A stretch of 64,000 bases of DNA from an uncultured Paracoccaceae bacterium (GTDB lineage: Bacteria > Pseudomonadota > Alphaproteobacteria > Rhodobacterales > Rhodobacteraceae), in NCBI GenBank assembly GCA_947492825.1, contig CANLNT010000001.1, positions 2,232,001 to 2,296,000 of the forward strand, read 5' to 3'. The notes under the pieces are model-generated. The model ran no database searches. It had not been told where the DNA came from and saw only the letters and a program-made list of their open reading frames with translations. The stretch's first letter is position 1. The number at the start of each line of letters is the position of its first letter. The position numbers and the translations under genes are program-made. Of this stretch, positions 54,757 through 64,000 are shown in pieces.

Positions 54757-54819
54757 TGTGATCACACTTTTTCTGGCTGTGATCACAAATGTCCGATTTT
54801 TGGCCCGTTCGCGCTAACG
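54757..54819 (+). promoter_or_regulatory. Paired TGTGATCACA boxes plus GCGCTAACG upstream of sucC
   Basis: Boxes at 54757-54766 and 54778-54787 start 21 bases apart, exactly as before sdhC. GCGCTAACG follows 23 bases after the second box, ten bases further than in sdh, which keeps it on the same helical face. They lie 97-127 bases before the sucC ATG. The 379-base gap 54505-54883 that contains them has no gene. Confidence 0.7.
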
Positions 54820-54883
54820 ATGGTTTTTTGTTAACTCTGCCTGTGGTTTGTCTGGAGGAAATTCAGCCCAGCGGGGAAGCATC

Positions 54884-56077
54884 ATGAACATCCACGAATA
54901 TCAGGCCAAGGCACTCTTGAAGTCTTTTGGCGCACCGGTCAGCGACGGACGCCCGGTTCTGCGCGCCGAAGAGGCCAAGACAGCCGCTGGCGAACTTGAT
55001 GGCCCGCTTTGGGTGGTCAAGGCGCAGATCCACGCTGGTGGTCGCGGCAAGGGCAAGTTCAAAGAGGCTGACGCCGGCGATGCAGGCGGTGTGCGTCTGA
55101 CAAAATCCGTGGAAGAGGCCGCACAGGAAGCGAAAAAGATGCTGGGCCGCACCTTGGTCACGCATCAGACCGGTCCCGCAGGCAAGCAGGTGAACCGCAT
55201 CTATATCGAAGACGGTTCCGGCATCGAGACAGAGATGTATCTGGCCCTGCTGGTTGACCGCCAAACCAGCCGCATCGGTTTTGTCTGCTCGACCGAGGGT
55301 GGGATGGACATCGAAGAGGTCGCAGCCTCGACGCCTGAAAAGATCCTGAATTTTACCGTTGACCCCGCCACCGGTTATCAGCCCTACCACGGCCGCCGCG
55401 TGGCCTTTGCGCTGGGGCTGGAAGGACAGCAGGTCAAGCAATGCGTCAAGCTGATGGGCATCCTTTATAATGCCTTTGTGTCCAAAGACATGGAGATGCT
55501 GGAGATCAACCCGCTGATCGTCACCGATGGCGGCGATCTGAAAGTGCTGGACGCCAAGGTGTCTTTCGATGGCAACGCCGTCTACCGCCATCAGGACGTC
55601 GCCGCCCTGCGTGACGAGACAGAGGAAGACCCCAAGGAACTTGCCGCGTCGAAGTATGACCTCAACTATATCGCGCTGGACGGGGAAATCGGCTGCATGG
55701 TCAATGGCGCGGGTCTGGCGATGGCGACGATGGACATCATCAAGCTTTACGGTGCCGAGCCTGCCAACTTCCTCGACGTGGGCGGCGGTGCGACCAAGGA
55801 AAAGGTGACAGAGGCGTTTAAGATCATCACCTCTGACCCGAACGTCAAAGGCATTCTGGTGAACATCTTCGGCGGCATCATGCGCTGCGACGTGATCGCC
55901 GAAGGCGTCGTTGCCGCCGTGAAAGAGGTGGGGCTGAAGGTGCCGCTGGTGGTCCGGTTGGAAGGCACAAACGTGGAAGCCGGAAAAGACATCATCAACA
56001 ATTCGGATGTCGACGTGATCGCCGCTGACGACCTCAAGGACGGTGCCCAGAAGATCGTGAAAGCGGTCAAGGGGTAA
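54884..56077 (+). CDS. sucC: Succinate--CoA ligase, ADP-forming, beta subunit
   Basis: A 397-residue subunit, the standard length. The start [19 protein letters not shown] is diagnostic. The ATP-grasp part carries [16 protein letters not shown], the metal site is [10 protein letters not shown], and the C-terminal CoA-ligase fold has NFLDVGGGA and [12 protein letters not shown]. It converts succinyl-CoA to succinate with substrate-level ATP formation. Unusually, four other genes and about 2.5 kb separate it from its partner sucD. Confidence 0.98.
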   Translation: MNIHEYQAKALLKSFGAPVSDGRPVLRAEEAKTAAGELDGPLWVVKAQIHAGGRGKGKFKEADAGDAGGVRLTKSVEEAAQEAKKMLGRTLVTHQTGPAGKQVNRIYIEDGSGIETEMYLALLVDRQTSRIGFVCSTEGGMDIEEVAASTPEKILNFTVDPATGYQPYHGRRVAFALGLEGQQVKQCVKLMGILYNAFVSKDMEMLEINPLIVTDGGDLKVLDAKVSFDGNAVYRHQDVAALRDETEEDPKELAASKYDLNYIALDGEIGCMVNGAGLAMATMDIIKLYGAEPANFLDVGGGATKEKVTEAFKIITSDPNVKGILVNIFGGIMRCDVIAEGVVAAVKEVGLKVPLVVRLEGTNVEAGKDIINNSDVDVIAADDLKDGAQKIVKAVKG

Positions 56078-56081
56078 GTCT

Positions 56082-56768
56082 GTGTTTTGGCGGTTGACCA
56101 CTGTTGTATCCCTGTACACCTGTTCGGCTTGCGGGGCGGTTTCCGACAATGGAAACCGACCGACCCATCAGGAGCGGATCGCAGACGCGTGGACCTCAGA
56201 ACTTCCATTTGTGGAAGCCGGTAGAGCCGCCAGCGCAGAATTTGCAGTCGCGACGTTCTTTGATGCATGTGTATTGAACGCGGGTGACGACCAAGGCACA
56301 AAACGTGCGTTTGAGGCGCGCGGCTTTGATATCGTCAGAAACGATAGGGAGATTAGTGCTGGCGATTTTCGCATGGTTTCCACAAACTATAGAACGCCCC
56401 AAATCGATCACCCGCGCGTCTTCTTCGGCATCACCAGTTTCACAGACATCAGTCCAAGCACCTTTTGGGTCTGTGAGGTCAGCTTAGACCTTTCAAACCC
56501 AGAAGCCCTTACGGCAGACTTGATCGTTCAAATGGCGCCGCAAGCGTGGCAACATGTAGAGCCAAAAAGCGATAGGTCCGGTCGACTTGTCAGCCCGGCT
56601 AATCTGAAAGGCGGTTCCTATTTTATTCGACTTCCCAGCCTTGATCTCCATGACACACCAGATCGAGCAAAACATGGTGGCTGCGGTGATCTTGACGCGT
56701 GCAAATCTTGGTCGATGGCAAAATTTAGTTTCAGTGTTTTGCCTGAAATGGCAGGCAGTGCATCATGA
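56082..56768 (+). CDS. Unknown lipoprotein-like protein inserted after sucC
   Basis: A 228-residue protein starting with GTG four bases after the sucC stop, with AAGGGG at suitable distance. The N-terminus is hydrophobic and ends in TCSAC, a plausible lipobox. The body has [34 protein letters not shown] and [12 protein letters not shown] recognise no family. Its bases are visibly more A+T-rich than those of sucC and sucD, which may mark later acquisition. Confidence 0.72.
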   Translation: MFWRLTTVVSLYTCSACGAVSDNGNRPTHQERIADAWTSELPFVEAGRAASAEFAVATFFDACVLNAGDDQGTKRAFEARGFDIVRNDREISAGDFRMVSTNYRTPQIDHPRVFFGITSFTDISPSTFWVCEVSLDLSNPEALTADLIVQMAPQAWQHVEPKSDRSGRLVSPANLKGGSYFIRLPSLDLHDTPDRAKHGGCGDLDACKSWSMAKFSFSVLPEMAGSAS

Positions 56769-56936
56769 TTGTGGAAGTTTCAAACGTAAATGCGAGCAAT
56801 GTGCGTCTTTGCGGTCCGAAATCTGCCGCGCCCCTAAAAGATCACATTTTAGACAAATCGAAGCTTCATCCCGCTGACAGACAGGCAGCAACGGCCGGAG
56901 AACCGGTCTTTGCACCTGATCTGAGGGGATTGAGTT

Positions 56937-57140
56937 ATGAAAAAGATTGCACTGCCGCTGTTCATGGCTGCCACGCTAAGCGCCTGTATGGGCACCAGCC
57001 AGCCGGTCGCCGTGGCCCAGACAGAGGTTATCTCGACCTCTGGCGCCAGCGCGGCCTGCCCCAGCATCCATATGCGGACCACAAACGGCCTGCCGATGCG
57101 CTGCGGACCGCAGACGATGAAGCCTTACACCTTCCAGTAA
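56937..57140 (+). CDS. Small lipoprotein A with NGLPMRCGPQ motif
   Basis: A 67-residue protein: MKKIALPLFMAATLSAC is a lipoprotein signal with Cys17. A short linker leads to ACPSIHMRTTNGLPMRCGPQ and a terminal PYTFQ. GAGGGG precedes the ATG. The C-terminal motif recurs in the next gene. Two Cys in the mature part could form a small disulfide loop. Function unknown. Confidence 0.78.
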   Translation: MKKIALPLFMAATLSACMGTSQPVAVAQTEVISTSGASAACPSIHMRTTNGLPMRCGPQTMKPYTFQ

Positions 57141-57156
57141 GGCCACGAACACAACC

Positions 57157-57175
57157 GGCAGCGCCCGGCGCTGCC
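57157..57175 (+). terminator. Hairpin after small lipoprotein A
   Basis: GGCAGCG and CGCTGCC with a 5-base loop, followed by TTG. It may cause partial termination inside the split suc operon. Confidence 0.35.
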
Positions 57176-57359
57176 TTGATTGGCAAAGACCTGCCCAGAC
57201 GTGCCTTAACGTCTCGGCAAGGCTTTGCCTTGCTTTTGCCTTACGGCTTTCATCATGTCGCCAACCGGATCAGCGATGCATCAGGCATCGCAAACGCGTC
57301 CGCTGGCCTGTTCTGGGGGGCAGGACGCCCTGATACCGAACAGTCAAAGGACCAAGACC

Positions 57360-57548
57360 ATGATGAAATACGCCGCTCTCGCCACCATCGCACTGACACT
57401 CTCGGGTTGCCTGGAAAGCAGCAATGGCGCCTCTGTCGCACGGCTCGACACGCTGTCAGCCAGCTGCGGCAGCCCGCACATGCAGACCATGAACGGCCTG
57501 CCGATGCGTTGCGGCCCGCAGGTCGCATCGCCCTATACGTTCCAGTAA
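57360..57548 (+). CDS. Small lipoprotein B with NGLPMRCGPQ motif
   Basis: A 62-residue protein: MMKYAALATIALTLSGC is a lipoprotein signal. The C-terminal part reads SCGSPHMQTMNGLPMRCGPQ and again ends PYTFQ, so it is a paralogue of the gene before it. AAAGGA lies upstream. A start at the second Met is equally possible. Function unknown. Confidence 0.77.
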   Translation: MMKYAALATIALTLSGCLESSNGASVARLDTLSASCGSPHMQTMNGLPMRCGPQVASPYTFQ

Positions 57549-57609
57549 GAGACCCACAGCAGGCCGCGCCACGTGGCGGGGCCTGCGCGCGCACCTGTGA
57601 GGTGCGCAC

Positions 57610-58602
57610 ATGAAGGCAGTTGTCCATATTGGCCTGCCCAAGGCGGGCAGCAGCACGCTTCAGGATTTTCTACATCAAAATGCCGATGCTCTGGACAAGC
57701 AGGGCTTTTGCTATCGTCGTTTTGACCCCGCGGACATGTGTCAGCGCGAATATCTGTCGGTTGTGTTTCAGGCGACAGGGCGAAATTTCGACGATCCTGT
57801 CCAATCCGTTGCTGCCAAGATGCGCACCCGCGCGGACGTCGCGGCTCGGGCAGATGCGCTGGACCACTGGATTGATGCCGAAGTGGCGCGCACCGACGCC
57901 GATGTCTGGCTCATCTCGAACGAGTTTTTATCGTCGGTTGTTATGCGATTTGATGGTCAGGCCGCGATCCATGATTGGCTGACGTCGCGTTTTGATCATG
58001 TCCGCTACGTGATTTACCTGCGCAGTCAGGACAGCTGGGCCGTCAGCATGTATTCCCAAAAGCTGCGCGATGGATTCACCGATGCATTTCCGGCGTTCCT
58101 GTCCCAGACCAAGCCACGTGACTACGCGAAATTGGCAAACCATTGGGCGCAACTCGCAGGCACCGAAAATCTGTCCGTGCGGTTGCTGGACCGCAGCGCG
58201 CTGGATCAGGGTGATCTGATCTTGGACTTCTGTTCCCTTGTTGGCATTGATGCCAATGGGTTGGCGCGCCCCGCCCCGCGCAACACCAGCTATACCCGCC
58301 GATGCGCCGATGCAGTGCGGACGCTGAATAGCGCGGTCGGACGGGTCTTGCCACGTCAAAGCCCGCTGAGCCGCGCCATCAGAAAGGCCGGGCGCACCGT
58401 CGCAGAAGCGACGTTGAACACCGGCGCACCGATCACCCTGACACCCACCCAGCGCGAGGCCCTGCTTGGTCCCGTCGCCAAATCCAATGAAGCGTTGCGC
58501 AAACGGTGGTTTGCGGAACGTCCCACACTTTTTGACCCCACGCCTTCACAACCCGCGCATGCAGCGCCTGCACCAGCAGACCCTGCACGCGTACACATGT
58601 AA
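57610..58602 (+). CDS. Sulfotransferase-fold protein
   Basis: A 330-residue protein with a sulfotransferase-like PAPS-binding loop VVHIGLPKAGSSTLQDFLHQ at the N-terminus and the 3'-phosphate segment VIYLRSQDSWAVSMYSQ near residue 140. The C-terminus is a Pro/Ala-rich tail. Such enzymes sulfate sugars or small molecules; the acceptor is unknown. Located between small lipoprotein B and sucD, probably in the suc transcript. Confidence 0.78.
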   Translation: MKAVVHIGLPKAGSSTLQDFLHQNADALDKQGFCYRRFDPADMCQREYLSVVFQATGRNFDDPVQSVAAKMRTRADVAARADALDHWIDAEVARTDADVWLISNEFLSSVVMRFDGQAAIHDWLTSRFDHVRYVIYLRSQDSWAVSMYSQKLRDGFTDAFPAFLSQTKPRDYAKLANHWAQLAGTENLSVRLLDRSALDQGDLILDFCSLVGIDANGLARPAPRNTSYTRRCADAVRTLNSAVGRVLPRQSPLSRAIRKAGRTVAEATLNTGAPITLTPTQREALLGPVAKSNEALRKRWFAERPTLFDPTPSQPAHAAPAPADPARVHM

Positions 58603-58649
58603 CAACACGCGCAAGAACGACGCGCCAAACTGACCAATAAGGGAACGCC

Positions 58650-59531
58650 ATGGCCATCCTCGTCGACAAACATACCAAAGTGATCTGCCAGGGCCTGACC
58701 GGCTCTCAGGGCACGTTCCACTCTGAACAAGCCATTGCCTATGGCACCCAGATGGTGGGTGGCGTGACCCCCGGTAAGGGCGGACAGACCCACCTTGACC
58801 TGCCGATCTTCAACTCGGTCCACGAAGCCAAGGCCAAGACCGCAGCTGATGCCTCTGTCATCTATGTCCCGCCCCCCTTTGCAGCCGATTCGATCCTTGA
58901 GGCGATTGACGCCGAGATGGAGCTGATCATCTGCATCACCGAAGGGATTCCGGTGCTGGACATGATGCGGGTCAAGCGCGCGCTGGAAGGGTCTGCATCC
59001 CGCTTGATCGGTCCCAACTGCCCCGGCATCATCACGCCCGACGCCTGCAAGATCGGCATTATGCCCGGCCACATCCATAAGCGCGGGTCGGTGGGCGTTG
59101 TGTCCCGCTCCGGCACGCTGACCTATGAGGCGGTCAAGCAGACATCCGACAGCGGGTTGGGTCAGTCCACCGCCGTGGGCATCGGCGGCGACCCGATCAA
59201 GGGGACAGAGCATATCGACGTGCTGGATATGTTCCTGGACGATGATGAAACCCATTCGATGATCATGATCGGCGAAATCGGTGGCTCGGCCGAGGAAGAA
59301 GCCGCCGAATTCCTGACCGAACAGAAGAAAAAGGGCCGCTGGAAACCGGTTGCCGGTTTCATCGCAGGCCGCACCGCCCCTCCGGGCCGCCGCATGGGCC
59401 ATGCCGGCGCGATTGTCGCGGGCGGCAAGGGTGATGCGGAAAGCAAGATCGAAGCGATGAAATCCGCTGGAATCGTGGTCGCCGACAGCCCCGCAACGCT
59501 GGGCGAGGCCGTGCTTGAGGCAATCGGCTAA
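58650..59531 (+). CDS. sucD: Succinate--CoA ligase, ADP-forming, alpha subunit
   Basis: A 293-residue subunit of standard length. The N-terminal [19 protein letters not shown] binds CoA, and the phosphorylated His lies in [29 protein letters not shown] and [14 protein letters not shown] are conserved. AAGGGAACGCC precedes the ATG. It forms a heterotetramer with SucC. Confidence 0.98.
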   Translation: MAILVDKHTKVICQGLTGSQGTFHSEQAIAYGTQMVGGVTPGKGGQTHLDLPIFNSVHEAKAKTAADASVIYVPPPFAADSILEAIDAEMELIICITEGIPVLDMMRVKRALEGSASRLIGPNCPGIITPDACKIGIMPGHIHKRGSVGVVSRSGTLTYEAVKQTSDSGLGQSTAVGIGGDPIKGTEHIDVLDMFLDDDETHSMIMIGEIGGSAEEEAAEFLTEQKKKGRWKPVAGFIAGRTAPPGRRMGHAGAIVAGGKGDAESKIEAMKSAGIVVADSPATLGEAVLEAIG

Positions 59532-59652
59532 TGCCCAACGGGTGCTACATCAGACCAGAGGGCAGCGCCGGACCCGAGGGGGGGCGTGAAGCGCCCGCCC
59601 TGAGGGCCGGGTCGGGCGCTGCCCTGCATTTGGGCCTGGCGGGACAGCGCTG

Positions 59653-60141
59653 ATGGGGCCGATCGCCGCCATCAGGACCGGCTTTGCCAAGTCGTTCCAG
59701 TTTGAGGGCCGCGCCACGCCGTCCGAGTTCTGGTGGTTTGCGGCGTTTGCTGCGCTCCCGGTCTATCTTGTTGCCACTTGGCTCGTCCAACCATGGGACA
59801 GGCGCTCGTATTCCTTGTCGGAGAAAATGCTTGAAGTCGGATGGTTGGGCGCTCTGATTTGTCCATTAGTGTGTTTCATACTCATGCTTTCTCTTGGAAT
59901 GCGAAGATACCGCGATGTCGACGTCCCGGTATTTCTCTGGCCAGTACTCATCGCGATAGCTGCCTGCCCGATCGTCTACGCCATAGTCGTGCCCGACATC
60001 TTCTATCACCCAAACCAAGCCTTCGTTGTTGCAATAATTCTATGCCCCATCGTGCTGCTTTGCGCGTTTCTCATCCCGCTAGGGCCTACCAACAGTCGTC
60101 TCCTTCCTGAGAGTTCCGACGCAAATGAGGTTCCCAAATGA
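59653..60141 (+). CDS. DUF805 membrane protein
   Basis: A 162-residue membrane protein with four hydrophobic segments and the DUF805 start FEGRATPSEFWWFAAFAALP. LGMRRYRDVDVP fits the family loop. Its middle part is more A+T-rich than the flanking suc genes. It overlaps the sucA start by ATGA and is therefore coupled to it. Function unknown. Confidence 0.85.
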   Translation: MGPIAAIRTGFAKSFQFEGRATPSEFWWFAAFAALPVYLVATWLVQPWDRRSYSLSEKMLEVGWLGALICPLVCFILMLSLGMRRYRDVDVPVFLWPVLIAIAACPIVYAIVVPDIFYHPNQAFVVAIILCPIVLLCAFLIPLGPTNSRLLPESSDANEVPK

Positions 60142-63092
60142 CCGACCATTCCCCCAACGACGTCTTTCACGCCTCTTCCTTCATGCAGGGGCATAATGCG
60201 GAATATGTGGAACAGCTTTATGCCCGCTATGCCGATAACCCCGGTGCGGTGGATGAAAGCTGGCAGGCGTTCTTCCGCTCCCTCGGTGACGCGCCCGCAG
60301 ACGCCAAGGCAGAGGCCGCAGGGCCAAGCTGGGCGCGCCATGACTGGCCGCCGGTCCCGAATGACGACCTGACCGCAGCGCTGGACGGCCAATGGCCTGC
60401 TGAACCCGCAGCGGCCGGGGACAAGATCAAGGCGAAGGCCGCCGAAAAGGGCGTGACGCTGGATGAATCCCAGGTCCGTGCCGCCGTGCTCGACAGTATC
60501 CGCGCGCTGATGATTATTCGTGCTTACCGGATCCGGGGCCACCTGATTGCTGATCTCGACCCGCTGGGGATGCGTGAAAACGTCCCACACCCGGAACTGG
60601 ACCCGGCGAACTACGGCTTCTCCAAGTCAGACATGGATCGCCCGATCTTTATCGACAACGTGCTTGGCCTCGAAGTGGCCACCATGAATGAGATCATGGC
60701 GATTGTGAAACGCACCTATTGCGGCACTTTCGCGCTGCAATACATGCACATCTCGAACCCCGAAGAGGCGGGCTGGCTGAAAGAGCGGATTGAAGGCTAC
60801 GGCAAGGAAATCAGCTTTACCACAAACGGCCGCAAGGCGATCCTGAACAGCCTTGTGCAGGCCGAGGGTTTTGAGAAATTCCTGCACGTCAAATATATGG
60901 GCACCAAGCGTTTCGGCCTTGACGGGGGCGAGGCGCTGATCCCGGCCATGGAACAGATCATCAAACGCGGCGGGCAGCTCGGGCTTGAGGATATCGTCAT
61001 CGGGATGCCGCACCGGGGCCGCCTGTCGGTGCTCGCTAATGTGATGGAAAAACCCTATCGCGCGATCTTTAACGAATTTCAGGGCGGTAGCTTTAAGCCC
61101 GAAGATGTCGATGGTTCGGGCGATGTGAAGTACCACCTTGGTGCCTCATCTGACCGCAGCTTTGATGACAACACCGTGCATCTGTCGCTGACGGCAAACC
61201 CCAGCCACCTTGAGGCGGTGAACCCTGTTGTGCTGGGCAAAGTACGCGCCAAGCAGGACCAGCTGAAGGACGAGGATCGCACCCGCGTCATGGGCATTCT
61301 GCTGCATGGGGATGCGGCTTTTGCAGGGCAAGGCGTTGTGGCCGAAGGGTTCGGTCTGTCGGGGCTGAAAGGTCACAAGACCGGCGGCACGATGCATATC
61401 GTGGTGAACAACCAGATCGGATTTACCACCGCGCCGCATTTCAGCCGCTCGTCGCCCTATCCCACCGACATCGCGCTGATGGTTGAAGCCCCAATTTTCC
61501 ACGTCAACGGTGACGACCCAGAGGCGGTCGTGCACGCCGCCCGAGTGGCCACCGAATTCCGCCAGAAGTTCCACAAGGACGTGGTGCTGGATATCATCTG
61601 TTACCGCCGCTTTGGTCACAACGAAGGCGATGAGCCGATGTTCACCAACCCGGTGATGTACAAGAAGATCAAGACCCACAAGACAACGCTGACGCTTTAT
61701 ACAGAACGGCTTGTCCGCGACGGTTTGATCCCCGAGGGCGAGATCGAGGATATGAAAGCCGCTTTCCAATCCTATCTGAACGAGGAATTCGAGACCGGTA
61801 AAAATTATAAGCCCAATAAGGCCGACTGGCTGGACGGGCGCTGGTCGCATCTGGACAAGAATGACGCCGACTATCAGCGCGGCCAGACCGCGATCAAGCC
61901 GGAGACAATGGATCAAATCGGCAAGGCGCTGACGGCGGCACCGGATGATTTCAATATCCACCGCACCGTTTCGCGCCTGTTGGACACCAAGAAGACAATG
62001 TTCGAGACCGGCGAGGGCTTTGACTGGGCCACCGGCGAGGCTTTGGCCTTTGGTTCGCTTGCCGTCGAAGGCTACCCGGTGCGCCTGTCGGGTCAGGATT
62101 GTACGCGCGGCACCTTTAGCCACCGCCACTCTGCCCTGATCAATCAGGACACCGAAGAACGGTACTACCCGCTTAACAACATCCGCGAGGGCCAGGCGCA
62201 GTACGAAGTCATCGACTCGATGTTGTCGGAATACGCTGTGCTGGGCTTTGAATACGGCTATTCGTTGGCCGAACCCAATGCGCTGGTGATGTGGGAGGCG
62301 CAGTTTGGCGATTTTGCCAATGGTGCGCAGATCATGTTCGACCAGTTCATCAGCTCTGGCGAAAGCAAATGGTTGCGGATGTCGGGCCTCGTCTGCCTGC
62401 TGCCGCATGGCTACGAAGGTCAAGGGCCTGAACATTCCAGCGCGCGCCTAGAACGGTTCCTGACGATGTGCGGTGGTGACAACTGGATCGTCGCAAATTG
62501 CACCACGCCTGCGAATTATTTCCACATCCTGCGCCGTCAGGTGCATCGCGACTTCCGCAAGCCGCTGATCCTGATGACGCCAAAGTCGCTGTTGCGCCAC
62601 AAGATGGCCGTCAGCCGGGCCGAGGAATTCCAGACTGGCAGCTCGTTCCACCGGGTGCTGTGGGATGATGCCCAGCAGGGCAATTCTGACCTGACGCTCA
62701 AGCCCGACGACAAGATCAAGCGCGTCGTGATGTGTTCCGGCAAGGTCTACTTTGACCTGTTGGAAAAGCGCGATGAGATGGGGCTGGATGACACCTATAT
62801 CATGCGGTTCGAGCAGTTCTATCCCTTCCCCGCGCAATCGGCGGTGAACGAATTGCAGCGTTTCAAGAATGCCGAAATGGTCTGGTGCCAGGAAGAGCCC
62901 AAGAACCAGGGCGCGTGGTCGTTCATGGAACCCAATATCGAATGGGTCCTGACCCGGATCAAAGCCAAACATTCACGGCCTGCCTATGCCGGTCGCGCCG
63001 CCGCTGCCAGCCCCGCCACGGGGCTTGCCAGCCAGCACAAAGCCCAACAAGCAGCACTCGTCGCAGACGCGCTGAATATCAAAGGAAACTAA
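60138..63092 (+). CDS. sucA: 2-Oxoglutarate dehydrogenase E1 component
   Basis: A 984-residue thiamine-diphosphate enzyme that decarboxylates 2-oxoglutarate and reductively succinylates the lipoyl group of SucB. It contains the short N-terminal E2-binding segment YVEQLYARYADNPGAVDESW, the THDP/Mg region (IGMPHRGRLSVLANV, GDAAFAGQGVVAEG), RRFGHNEGDEP and the C-terminal TPKSLLRHKMA and EEPKNQGAW. Full length. It ends three bases before sucB. Confidence 0.98.
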   Translation: MTDHSPNDVFHASSFMQGHNAEYVEQLYARYADNPGAVDESWQAFFRSLGDAPADAKAEAAGPSWARHDWPPVPNDDLTAALDGQWPAEPAAAGDKIKAKAAEKGVTLDESQVRAAVLDSIRALMIIRAYRIRGHLIADLDPLGMRENVPHPELDPANYGFSKSDMDRPIFIDNVLGLEVATMNEIMAIVKRTYCGTFALQYMHISNPEEAGWLKERIEGYGKEISFTTNGRKAILNSLVQAEGFEKFLHVKYMGTKRFGLDGGEALIPAMEQIIKRGGQLGLEDIVIGMPHRGRLSVLANVMEKPYRAIFNEFQGGSFKPEDVDGSGDVKYHLGASSDRSFDDNTVHLSLTANPSHLEAVNPVVLGKVRAKQDQLKDEDRTRVMGILLHGDAAFAGQGVVAEGFGLSGLKGHKTGGTMHIVVNNQIGFTTAPHFSRSSPYPTDIALMVEAPIFHVNGDDPEAVVHAARVATEFRQKFHKDVVLDIICYRRFGHNEGDEPMFTNPVMYKKIKTHKTTLTLYTERLVRDGLIPEGEIEDMKAAFQSYLNEEFETGKNYKPNKADWLDGRWSHLDKNDADYQRGQTAIKPETMDQIGKALTAAPDDFNIHRTVSRLLDTKKTMFETGEGFDWATGEALAFGSLAVEGYPVRLSGQDCTRGTFSHRHSALINQDTEERYYPLNNIREGQAQYEVIDSMLSEYAVLGFEYGYSLAEPNALVMWEAQFGDFANGAQIMFDQFISSGESKWLRMSGLVCLLPHGYEGQGPEHSSARLERFLTMCGGDNWIVANCTTPANYFHILRRQVHRDFRKPLILMTPKSLLRHKMAVSRAEEFQTGSSFHRVLWDDAQQGNSDLTLKPDDKIKRVVMCSGKVYFDLLEKRDEMGLDDTYIMRFEQFYPFPAQSAVNELQRFKNAEMVWCQEEPKNQGAWSFMEPNIEWVLTRIKAKHSRPAYAGRAAAASPATGLASQHKAQQAALVADALNIKGN

Positions 63093-63095
63093 GTC

Positions 63096-64000
63096 ATGAG
63101 CACCGAAGTCCGCGTCCCCACCCTTGGCGAAAGCGTCACCGAAGCCACCGTCGCAACATGGTTCAAACAGCCCGGCGATGCCGTGGCGGTTGATGAAATG
63201 CTCTGCGAGCTGGAAACCGACAAGGTCACGGTCGAGGTACCAAGCCCCGTCGCTGGCACCCTGTCTGAAATTGTCGCCGCCGAAGGCGACACCGTTGGCG
63301 TTGATGCGCTGTTGGCCCAGATCGCCGAGGGCGACGCGGCCCCGGCACCCGCCGCCAAACCCGATGAGGGCGCGACAGCAACCGAAGAGGCCCCTGCCCC
63401 GGCTGCCGGAAAGGACGTCGAAGACGCGCCATCTGCGAAAAAGCTGATGGCCGAAAACAACCTGACGGATGTGCAGGGCACCGGCAAAGATGGTCGCGTG
63501 ATGAAAGAGGATGTGCTGAACGCCCTTGCAACCCCGGCCCCGGCACCCGCCGCAGCGCCCCGCGCACCCGTGGCCGCCGATCAGGCCGCGCGCGAAGAAC
63601 GGGTCAAGATGACCCGCCTGCGCCAGACCATCGCCAAGCGCCTGAAGGACAGCCAGAACACCGCCGCGATGCTGACCACCTATAACGAGGTCGACATGAC
63701 CGAGGTCATGGCATTGCGCAATGAATACAAGGACTTGTTCCTGAAGAAACACGGCGTGAAACTGGGCTTCATGTCCTTCTTTACCAAGGCCTGCGTACAC
63801 GCCCTGCGCGAAGTGCCAGAGGTCAACGCCGAAATCGACGGCACCGACATCGTCTACAAGTCTTACGTCAACATGGGGATCGCGGCTGGCACGCCCACCG
63901 GCCTTGTGGTGCCGGTCATCAACGATGCCGACCAGATGTCATTCGCCGCCATCGAAAAGGCGATTGCCGAAAAAGGTGCGAAGGCGCGTGACGGCAAGCT
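63096..64000 (+). CDS. sucB: 2-Oxoglutarate dehydrogenase E2 (dihydrolipoyl succinyltransferase), 5' part
   Basis: About 301 codons are visible before the window ends. They contain the lipoyl domain with Lys43 in [11 protein letters not shown], a long Ala/Pro/Glu-rich linker, the E3/E1-binding domain ([20 protein letters not shown]) and the start of the catalytic domain ([20 protein letters not shown]). The catalytic His-Asp motif lies beyond the edge. AAAGGAAAC precedes the ATG. Confidence 0.97.
   Translation, partial: MSTEVRVPTLGESVTEATVATWFKQPGDAVAVDEMLCELETDKVTVEVPSPVAGTLSEIVAAEGDTVGVDALLAQIAEGDAAPAPAAKPDEGATATEEAPAPAAGKDVEDAPSAKKLMAENNLTDVQGTGKDGRVMKEDVLNALATPAPAPAAAPRAPVAADQAAREERVKMTRLRQTIAKRLKDSQNTAAMLTTYNEVDMTEVMALRNEYKDLFLKKHGVKLGFMSFFTKACVHALREVPEVNAEIDGTDIVYKSYVNMGIAAGTPTGLVVPVINDADQMSFAAIEKAIAEKGAKARDGK

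Noticed and set aside
54863-56149. Open frame of about 430 codons on the minus strand across sucC
   Set aside because: Antisense shadow of a highly conserved gene in GC-rich DNA; no ribosome-binding site or recognisable domain.
56765-57613. Plus-strand open frame of 282 codons between the sucC-proximal lipoprotein and the sulfotransferase-like gene
   Set aside because: It reads the two small lipoprotein genes in another frame and has Arg/Pro/Ala-rich shadow composition; the lipoproteins have signals, ribosome-binding sites and mutual similarity.
61146-62435. Open frame of about 430 codons on the minus strand across sucA
   Set aside because: Antisense shadow of the 2-oxoglutarate dehydrogenase gene with low-complexity composition.

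Overview
The window reads as a chromosomal segment of an alphaproteobacterium of the Rhodobacteraceae (Roseobacter group). This rests on the sdhCDAB, mdh and sucCD-sucAB genes lying close together, a near-complete set of ethylmalonyl-CoA pathway genes (ccr, ecm, mch, mcl2), a LuxI/LuxR pair, a short H-NS/HvrA-type protein, a VPLPA-CTERM protein, GC-rich coding sequence and dense ATGA-type gene overlaps. It is core chromosome rather than an island. No rRNA, tRNA, CRISPR array or prophage was seen. The only clear mobile sequence is a 260-bp element without a transposase.

Layout. 1-16 kb: tail of cobU, a histidine phosphatase, a GST with an extra metal-binding tail, comM, convergent gshB-yraN-rsmI, then a PBP-activator lipoprotein, glnD and murJ, a sugar transferase, an inactive-looking rhomboid, trpS, a class IV aminotransferase, a universal stress protein and a CPBP protease. 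16.7-17.9 kb: three tandem copies of a small secreted protein gene. 18-20 kb: an Nfu-type Fe-S protein, then tsaB and rimI. 20-26 kb: a BMP-type nucleoside ABC transporter operon with a LysE exporter and an NTF2-like gene embedded. It is preceded by a palindrome close to the RutR operator. 26-32 kb: TauE plus TIGR02186, SDR, a RecD-like helicase, and a quorum-sensing cluster (small ORF, luxR, luxI).

32-37 kb: crotonyl-CoA carboxylase/reductase, a GPAT-like acyltransferase and ethylmalonyl-CoA mutase. An H-NS-like gene follows and ends exactly at the small CTAG-targeting element. 37.6-45 kb: a DUF4329 protein, deoD, a DUF1989 protein, then the sdh operon (sdhC-D-A, three small envelope genes, sdhB). 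45-52.6 kb: peptidases and a VWA protein, mesaconyl-CoA hydratase, an NnrU protein, malyl-CoA thioesterase, TauE and mdh. 52.7-64 kb: a glycosyltransferase, the VPLPA-CTERM protein, then sucC, four accessory genes, sucD, a DUF805 gene, sucA and partial sucB.

Functionally the right half is a carbon-metabolism hub. The ethylmalonyl-CoA pathway makes glyoxylate, propionyl-CoA and C4 units from acetyl-CoA, and these enter the TCA cycle at succinyl-CoA and malate, where sdh, mdh and suc act. The most interesting regulatory signal is a pair of TGTGATCACA boxes whose starts are exactly 21 bp apart. It occurs upstream of both sdhC and sucC, and each pair is followed by GCGCTAACG. This suggests one dedicated regulator of both TCA operons. 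Both operons are also interrupted by genes for small lipoproteins or secreted proteins.
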